DNA of 29,503 nt from an uncultured Bacilli bacterium (lineage in GTDB: Bacteria; Bacillota_I; Bacilli_A; RF39; UBA660): NCBI GenBank assembly GCA_944363865.1, contig CALVVN010000056.1:1-29503 (forward strand), written 5' to 3'. Both the position numbers and the translations under genes were made by a program. The notes below the pieces were generated by a model. That model had not been told where the DNA came from. It made no database searches and saw nothing but the letters and a program-made list of their open reading frames with translations. Of this stretch, positions 25,293 through 29,503 are shown piece after piece (positions within the stretch are counted from its first letter, which is position 1; each line of letters begins with the position of its first letter).

Positions 25293-26632
25293 TACTCTTC
25301 CTCACTCTTTTTATAGTTCTTAAAACTTAATGTATTTCTTTCAAACATTAGATCTATAGTTCCAGTTGAACCACTTCTGTGTTTTGCTATTATAAGTTCT
25401 ACTGGTGACAAATTAGGTCTATCTTTCGCTTTAAAATTGTAGTAATCATCGCAATATAAAAACATTACTATGTCTGCATCTTGCTCGATTGATCCACTTT
25501 CTTTTAAGTCACTCATAATTGGCCTTTTGTTTTCGCGCATTTCTACACTTCTAGATAACTGAGCTAGTGCTATTACTGGAACGTCTAGTTCCATCGCAAG
25601 TTTTTTTAAATCTCTTGAAATCTCACTAACTTCTTGTGTTCTTTGACCGCTGTACTTATTAGAACTGCTTACTAATTGTAAATAGTCTATAACAATTACA
25701 TCTAATCCAGATTCACTATTTTTTAGTCTTCTACACTTACTTCTTATTTCACTAACTGTTATTCCAGGTGTATCATCTATATATATATTTGTATCTGCAA
25801 GCTCGCTTATTGCTTCATTTAATTTTTTCCAATCTGTGTGTTCTAGTCTTCCAGTTCTTAATTTATGTGCGTCAATTTGTCCGACTGTTGCAAACATTCT
25901 ATTTACTATTTGTTCTGCGCCCATTTCCAAATTAAACATTGCAATACTTTTTTTGCTATTTATCGCCATGTTAGTTACCATATTAGAAACGATAGCACTT
26001 TTACCCATTCCGGGACGCCCTGCAATAATTATTAATTCATTTTCATGAAAACCTGCTGTTTTTGCATCTAAATCATAATATCCACTTGGTATTCCTGTTA
26101 TATCACTTCCATTTTTAGCCAACATTTCAATTTCTTCCTGCGCTTTTGAAATGATATCTTGAATACCTCTTATTTCTTTTGTCATTCTATTACTGTTGAC
26201 ACTTAAGATTTGTTTTTCTGCAATTTCTACTATTTCGGTTAAATCCTTTTGCTCTTCATAACATTCATTTATTATTAAAGTTGATTTTTCAATTAACATT
26301 CTTAGTACATATTTATTGTATATTATATTTATATAATAATCTAAATTAGCCGTTGTTGCTACACTATTTATAACTTCAGTTAAATATTCTATTCCACCGA
26401 TATTTCCTAATTGTTTGTTCTTTTCAAGTTCGTTAGAAACTGTAGTGATGTCAACAGCAATATCATTTTTATGTAATTTTAATATTGTTGAAAATATTAT
26501 CTTATTTTTATCACTATAAAACATTTCTTCAGTTAGTTCCTCTGTTATTTTATCTAAAGAAGTTTTACTTAAAAAAGCACAACCCAATGTATTTATTTCG
26601 GCTTCTAAGTTATTTGGTTCCGTTCTTGCCAT
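25292..26632 (-). CDS. dnaB: Replicative DNA helicase DnaB
   Basis: Hexameric helicase of the replication fork (named DnaC in B. subtilis). 446 residues: an N-terminal scaffold domain (EAEINTLGC...IGGIEYLTEV), a linker, and a RecA-like domain with Walker A GRPGMGKSA, Walker B VIVIDYLQL, the Gln sensor in ALAQLSRSVE and DLKESGSIEQDADIV. It joins rplI by TAATG with GGTGAAAAG upstream, an order (rplI then dnaB) that is conserved across Firmicutes. No intein or insertion is seen. Confidence 0.97.
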   Translation of the reverse strand: MARTEPNNLEAEINTLGCAFLSKTSLDKITEELTEEMFYSDKNKIIFSTILKLHKNDIAVDITTVSNELEKNKQLGNIGGIEYLTEVINSVATTANLDYYINIIYNKYVLRMLIEKSTLIINECYEEQKDLTEIVEIAEKQILSVNSNRMTKEIRGIQDIISKAQEEIEMLAKNGSDITGIPSGYYDLDAKTAGFHENELIIIAGRPGMGKSAIVSNMVTNMAINSKKSIAMFNLEMGAEQIVNRMFATVGQIDAHKLRTGRLEHTDWKKLNEAISELADTNIYIDDTPGITVSEIRSKCRRLKNSESGLDVIVIDYLQLVSSSNKYSGQRTQEVSEISRDLKKLAMELDVPVIALAQLSRSVEMRENKRPIMSDLKESGSIEQDADIVMFLYCDDYYNFKAKDRPNLSPVELIIAKHRSGSTGTIDLMFERNTLSFKNYKKSEEE

Positions 26633-27075
26633 TACTTTTCACCTTCTAAAATTACATGTAAATCTGCTTTTACTTTTTTGTGCAATTCTATTTCTACGAT
26701 ATGTGTTCCTAATGTATTTATTTCATTTATTATTTTTATTTTTTTCTTATCAACGTTAAAATGTAATTTTTTTAGTGCTTCACTAATTTGTTTATTACTT
26801 ATACTTCCAAATACTTTATCTTGTTTTCCTGTTTTTACTTTGAAAATACATTTTGTACTTTCTAATTGCTTTTTTATGTCATTTGCTTGTTTGATGTCAT
26901 TGTCTTCTTGTTCTTTTCTTGCTGCTTGTTCGCTTTTTAATATATTAATGCTTTTTGGAGTATATAAAACTGCTAAATTATTTGTTATTAAATATTTTCC
27001 GTATCCATCTTTTACTTCAAGTATTTCATCTTTTTTACCAGTTTTTTTAACATCTTCTATGAGTATTACTTTCAT
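26632..27075 (-). CDS. rplI: Large ribosomal subunit protein bL9
   Basis: 23S rRNA-binding protein. 147 residues from ATG 27075: MKVILIEDVKKTGKKDEILEVKDGYGKYLI is the L9 N-domain, followed by a charged connecting helix and a C-terminal domain. The frame extends back to 27102, but GGAGG is 4 nt before ATG 27075. It is the first gene of the five-gene minus operon, behind its own promoter; the leader is only about 11 nt. Confidence 0.96.
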   Translation of the reverse strand: MKVILIEDVKKTGKKDEILEVKDGYGKYLITNNLAVLYTPKSINILKSEQAARKEQEDNDIKQANDIKKQLESTKCIFKVKTGKQDKVFGSISNKQISEALKKLHFNVDKKKIKIINEINTLGTHIVEIELHKKVKADLHVILEGEK

Positions 27076-27092
27076 AAATCCTCCGTTTGTTA

Positions 27093-27121
27093 ATTGTAAC
27101 ACATCAAAAAAAAAATGTCAA
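27093..27121 (-). promoter_or_regulatory. Sigma-A promoter of the rplI-dnaB-M23-walJ-rlmH operon
   Basis: The minus strand shows TTGACA (complement of 27116-27121), a 17-bp spacer that begins with ten T, and TACAAT (complement of 27093-27098). The transcript start would be near 27086, just before the ribosome site. Confidence 0.85.
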
Positions 27122-27152
27122 AATATAGCGAACTTTCTTTCGTCTGTGTTTT

Positions 27153-27186
27153 AAAAAAAATAAAATATTATGATTTCATAATATTT
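27153..27186 (-). terminator. Terminator of the candidate small RNA
   Basis: Near-perfect palindrome (27163-27173 with 27176-27186) forming a 10 to 11-bp stem; on the minus strand it is followed by TA and eight T. It lies between the candidate RNA and the rplI promoter, insulating the operon. Confidence 0.7.
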
Positions 27187-27375
27187 ATATATTTTAGTTA
27201 TTATTTATAATTTTAAGTATAGATTTTTATTTATAATATGTTATAATCATAATAGAAAGAGTGAACAAATAAAGATTAATAAATATGTAAGGGTTTTTAT
27301 TATCTTAATTTACAATGAATGCTAATTCACTCTTTCTGTGTAGTAAAAATGTCGGAATTTGTTATTTTTACTAAC
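27155..27375 (-). ncRNA. Candidate structured small RNA (about 220 nt), unknown family
   Basis: Read on the minus strand: a consensus promoter, then a 10-bp perfect hairpin at the 5' end (27373-27364 with 27350-27341, 13-nt loop). Next is an 84-nt hairpin whose outer 12 bp are perfect (27337-27326 with 27265-27254), with an asymmetric internal loop and an inner 11-bp stem having one bulge, capped by a loop with ACCCTTAC. About 65 nt of AT-rich linker and the terminator follow. The only reading frames are a few codons long. It resembles no RNA I recognise (not tmRNA, SRP or RNase P; 6S RNA would need paired ends, which I do not see). A C-rich loop could pair with Shine-Dalgarno sequences. Confidence 0.6.
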
Positions 27376-27381
27376 AATCTC

Positions 27382-27410
27382 ATTATACCTTTTGATATTG
27401 TTATTGTCAA
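27382..27410 (-). promoter_or_regulatory. Perfect consensus sigma-A promoter of the candidate small RNA
   Basis: The minus strand reads TTGACA (complement of 27405-27410), exactly 17 bp, then TATAAT (complement of 27382-27387). It is the only full-consensus promoter I found in the window. Its -35 lies inside the palindrome at 27398-27416. Confidence 0.85.
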
Positions 27411-27416
27411 TAACAA
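27398..27416. promoter_or_regulatory. 19-bp palindromic operator candidate for the XRE regulator
   Basis: TTGTTATT GTC AATAACAA, perfect 8-bp arms. It overlaps the -35 of the minus-strand promoter and lies 47 bp upstream of the XRE start. A further half-site, TTGTTATT, is at 27359-27366. Binding by the neighbouring regulator is inferred. Confidence 0.55.
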
Positions 27417-27462
27417 ACGATGTTATTTTTTAGCATTCTATTAATAATATTGGAGGAATATG

Positions 27463-27759
27463 ATGAATAAGGTATTGAATGATCAAAATAGACTTAATCA
27501 AATAATAGGCAGAAATATTAAATTTTATAGGGAACTTTACAATATTAATAATTCAGAAAAAATGACTCAAGCTCGTTTGGCAAAATTAATTGGTGTTTCT
27601 ACTCCGTTAATTGGTTCCTTAGAAAGCGATAATACCACTCAAGGAATTAGTACGTATAATTTATACAAAATTAGTAAAGTTTTAAACGTTCCTATTGAAA
27701 AGTTTTATGATGTTCCTATTATGGAAACTATTGTTGATGAACTTGAAAGAGTTAAGTGA
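27463..27759 (+). CDS. XRE-family helix-turn-helix transcriptional regulator
   Basis: A 98-residue single-domain DNA-binding protein. The HTH_3 core spans about 13-78: IGRNIKFYRELYN, MTQARLAKLIGVSTPLIGSLESD (recognition-helix region) and STYNLYKISKVLNVPIEKFYD. No ligand or protease domain is fused. Two tandem ATGs occur; the second (27463) is 6 nt from GGAGG and preferred over 27460. It is divergent from the candidate small RNA and shares its control region with a palindrome, so autoregulation plus control of the RNA is likely. It is not next to a recognisable toxin. Confidence 0.85.
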   Translation: MNKVLNDQNRLNQIIGRNIKFYRELYNINNSEKMTQARLAKLIGVSTPLIGSLESDNTTQGISTYNLYKISKVLNVPIEKFYDVPIMETIVDELERVK

Positions 27760-27785
27760 ATAACCATAATTGGTTATTTATTTTT
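27759..27785 (+). terminator. Terminator of the XRE gene
   Basis: Perfect 8-bp stem (27759-27766 with 27771-27778), TAAT loop, followed by TATTTTT; the 5' arm starts on the last base of the stop codon. Confidence 0.8.
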
Positions 27786-27867
27786 GCGTAAAAAATTATT
27801 AAAAATGTTAATCTACTGCTGTTACTAAATCGTTTTTCAACAATTATCGCTATCTAAACTATTGGAT

Positions 27868-27907
27868 TTTAAAAGATGTCAACAAATTATTTTATGTTCA
27901 CATCTTT
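27868..27907 (-). terminator. Possible terminator after the decayed minus-strand fragment
   Basis: Arms 27872-27883 and 27896-27907 pair over 12 bp with one mismatch and a 12-nt loop; on the minus strand only TTTTAAAAT follows. It begins at the stop of the fragment at 27906-28046. Confidence 0.4.
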
Positions 27908-28046
27908 ATTTTGTTACATATTTCTCATATTTTTCTAACAATTTACATGTGCCTGTAATAAGTTCAATATCTGCATCTTTTACTAAATCTTTAGACGCTG
28001 TATTGCTATTCAATTTTTTATTTGGCTTTTCATCAATATGGATATT
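27906..28046 (-). pseudogene. Unrecognised C-terminal gene fragment
   Basis: The minus strand is open for 46 codons without a usable start, reading IDEKPNKKLNSNTASKDLV and ending CKLLEKYEKYVTK before TAA. A hairpin follows the stop, as for a real gene end. Codon use and charge look protein-like, but I do not recognise a family. The rest of 27786-28131 holds nothing else I can support. Confidence 0.3.
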
Positions 28047-28131
28047 TTATTTATTTGATGATTTATTTAATTTATCTCTTATGTGATTACTTGAAATGGA
28101 GAATAAACTATTTCATCTACGATTAAACATT

Positions 28132-29109
28132 CTAATTATAAAATGTAATTACATCAGATTTTTCATAACTAGAATCTATTAAATTTAATTTATTAAGAGG
28201 AAGAACATGATAATCGTAATTATACATCATTGCTTCGCCAAGATCATAATCATCTAACAAGATAGACGCTGTAAAGGAAAACGATGTAGTTTCACCAGTT
28301 GTTTGGCCACCACTGCTAATACTAATACCAGAAACTGTCCCATTTCCCCAACTGCGGTAATCACCATTTATATATATTTTATTTAAAGTTATTTTATCTA
28401 ATCCTATTATTTCTGCTCCTTCAATTCCGGAAGTAGTATAATCAATGCCAAATTTATCTAAAACCGCCATAAATTCTATAATTTTATCAAATTGGTTTAA
28501 CCTATCTTCAAGAGAAAAAGTATCTTCCCCAAGAATATGGTAAAATTCGTCTGTGATATAACATGACATTTTATCATCTTCAATACTACAAGTATAAACT
28601 TCGCCATATGCATTATCGGATTGATAAACTTCTAATAGTTCTTCATTATAACTTTTTTTTGTTTTCAGTATAATTAATACTTGAGTCATCAATAACTTCA
28701 GCTATTAATTCTTTTTCTTCTTCTTTACTTATATTTTGATAAGTACTATATTCAATATTTTCAATTTTTTCTTGTATATTTGTATTAGTTGAATACGCTT
28801 TAACACCATTTGTTACATCTATTCCTTTTTCTTTCGCTCTATTATATAAAATATTCACAGCTTCTTCTAGATTTTTATTTTTAATTTCTATTTCATTAAA
28901 AACATTTAAACAATCTTCATTTAAACAAGATTGATTTATTATGACGTCACCCTTTAATTCTAATACTATTTTAGGATTTATCTCTATAAATACATAAGAA
29001 ATTTCATTTTCTTTTGTGAGTTCTACTCTTGAAATATCAAATTGATATGATAGTAGTTTTTGCTTTTAATAGCATTTACATATGCTACAATTTTTTTATT
29101 CTTATGCAT
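28132..29109 (-). pseudogene. RsgI-like anti-sigma (RsgI_M-type) protein, broken by two homopolymer frameshifts
   Basis: Three minus-strand segments join into about 325 residues if an A5 tract near 29060 had one more A and the A8 tract at 28653-28660 one fewer. The middle segment reads EISYVFIEINPKIVLEL, then CLNEDCLNVFNEIEIKNKN, then LEEAVNILYNRAKEKGI. This resembles the 'V.IDINPSIEL...LNEDA...G..LEEAI..I...A' domain of RsgI-type anti-sigma factors. The C-terminal 185 residues (28132-28692), containing GGQTTGETTSFSFTASILL, are unrecognised. No clear membrane helix or ribosome site is seen at the N-terminus, so the true start may be lost. The first ATG after repair is at 29109. Confidence 0.5.
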
Positions 29110-29118
29110 TATAGATAG

Positions 29119-29144
29119 AAAAAACTAGCATCCACGCTAGTTTT
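29119..29144 (-). terminator. Terminator downstream of the SEC-C fragment
   Basis: Perfect 9-bp stem (29121-29129 with 29136-29144), 6-nt loop; six T on the minus strand. It separates the SEC-C relic from the RsgI-like pseudogene. Confidence 0.75.
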
Positions 29145-29192
29145 CAAATTTGTTTGTAATTTTTTAAAAGTGTAAACTCCCTATAAATCAAG

Positions 29193-29360
29193 TTATTTAC
29201 CACAACATTGTTTGTACTTCTTTCCTGAGCCACATGAAAATCCCAAGACAGTATTTTCAGTATTATAAGTATTATCAGAATTACCATTATTTCCTTATTT
29301 TACGGACATCGAGGGACTAGTACTATCAGTATTATTAGTACTATAATCAACATATATTAT
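29193..29360 (-). pseudogene. SEC-C motif C-terminal tail with an in-frame stop
   Basis: On the minus strand the frame reads VDYSTNNTDSTSPSMSVK, TAA (29295-29297), then GNNGNSDNTYNTENTV and LGFSCGSGKKYKQCCGK before the true stop. CGSGKKYKQCCGK is a SEC-C zinc-chelating tail, as found at the end of SecA and various other proteins, preceded by a Ser/Thr/Asn-rich linker. A stop codon also closes the frame upstream (29361-29363). The parent gene is not identifiable. SecA itself is unlikely, because no helicase sequence is present. Confidence 0.55.
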
Positions 29361-29365
29361 TCAAT

Positions 29366-29390
29366 AAATGTGGTCAAAATGTGGTCAAAT
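29366..29390. repeat. Tandem 11-bp repeat
   Basis: Two copies of ATGTGGTCAAA in direct tandem (29368-29378 and 29379-29389). In one plus frame it encodes NVVKMWSN, faintly like the tail of some phage integrases, but nothing else of an integrase is present. Confidence 0.5.
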
Positions 29391-29476
29391 CTATCAAACG
29401 ATCTATTTAAACTATCTTGCTCACATCATAATTATACTACAATTAACTTATTTAGTAAATCAGTTGAATATAATAA

Positions 29477-29503
29477 AAACTCTATGTTTCAAACACAGAG
29501 TTT
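29477..29503. terminator. Hairpin at the right window edge
   Basis: A 13-bp inverted repeat with one mismatch ends exactly at the window edge; AAACTCT and AGAGTTT are the outer arms. It is likely a terminator for a gene outside the window; the direction cannot be told. Confidence 0.4.

Noticed and set aside
27239..27337. Plus-strand extended -10 TGTTATAAT just before the long hairpin, suggesting an RNA in the plus direction
   Set aside because: No -35 and no terminator follow on the plus strand, while the minus strand has a perfect promoter and a terminator around the same stems.
27862..28086. Plus-strand hydrophobic 74-codon frame
   Set aside because: No ribosome site; low-complexity Phe/Leu-rich antisense of a minus-strand gene fragment.
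29341..29503. Plus frame with NVVKMWSN, like the tail of a phage integrase
   Set aside because: Only a short motif from memory; no catalytic integrase residues in the window, and the frame is antisense to the SEC-C relic upstream.
1..29503. tRNA, rRNA or CRISPR arrays
   Set aside because: No cloverleaf, rRNA-like GC-rich block or regularly spaced repeats noticed in any gap.

Overview
The window is a very AT-rich bacterial chromosome segment from a small-genome member of the class Bacilli, probably an uncultured gut-type lineage near the Erysipelotrichia/Mollicutes side. The evidence is low GC, Firmicutes gene content (Spo0A, GerQ, WhiA, WalJ, YitT, FtsEX with a PcsB-like hydrolase), short intergenic gaps, gene-end overlaps and many GGTG or GGAGG ribosome binding sites. 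The standard code is used: UGA ends several genes and is the programmed frameshift stop in prfB, so this is not a UGA=Trp mollicute. A DNPR-type MurE indicates a meso-diaminopimelate wall, and spo0A plus gerQ indicate a sporulation lineage. Genus and species cannot be named from the sequence.

Layout. (1) 1-7288, all minus strand: a nucleoside kinase with a ThrRS-like N-terminus and gapA; then a 60-residue Rpn-tail-like protein, pgk, tpiA, spo0A and the start of gpmI. This is a glycolytic locus with the sporulation master regulator inside it. (2) 7421-12577: clpP (+) converges on a minus-strand run yitT, ftsE, ftsX, PcsB-like M23 hydrolase, whiA, which is a division and wall-remodelling block. 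(3) 12706-17054: a D,D-carboxypeptidase (+) converges on pduL, prfB (with +1 frameshift), DUF1846. (4) 17138-21394: gerQ and a LemA-like gene (+) converge on an AGCS transporter and ung (-), then murE (+). (5) 21396-22626: a decayed IS3-family element with 13-bp inverted repeats, placed exactly between murE and rlmH. (6) 22637-27075: the minus-strand operon rplI, dnaB, LysM-G5-M23 peptidase, walJ, rlmH, driven by a good sigma-A promoter. (7) 27100-29503: an accessory stretch with a candidate structured small RNA, a divergent XRE regulator whose upstream palindrome overlaps the RNA promoter, and three decayed genes (an unrecognised tail, an RsgI-like protein broken by two homopolymer shifts, and a SEC-C tail with a stop).

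Themes. Transcription ends are extremely compact: three convergent pairs overlap by 4 to 11 bp, with the terminator hairpin built over or around both stop codons. Co-directional genes are often joined by TAATG. Several starts should be moved from the longest open frame to the codon spaced from a Shine-Dalgarno, including two probable TTG starts (clpP, pduL).

The most interesting unexplained object is the XRE regulator with its candidate RNA at 27155-27416. The RNA has a perfect consensus promoter, two long perfect stems, a terminator and no meaningful reading frame.
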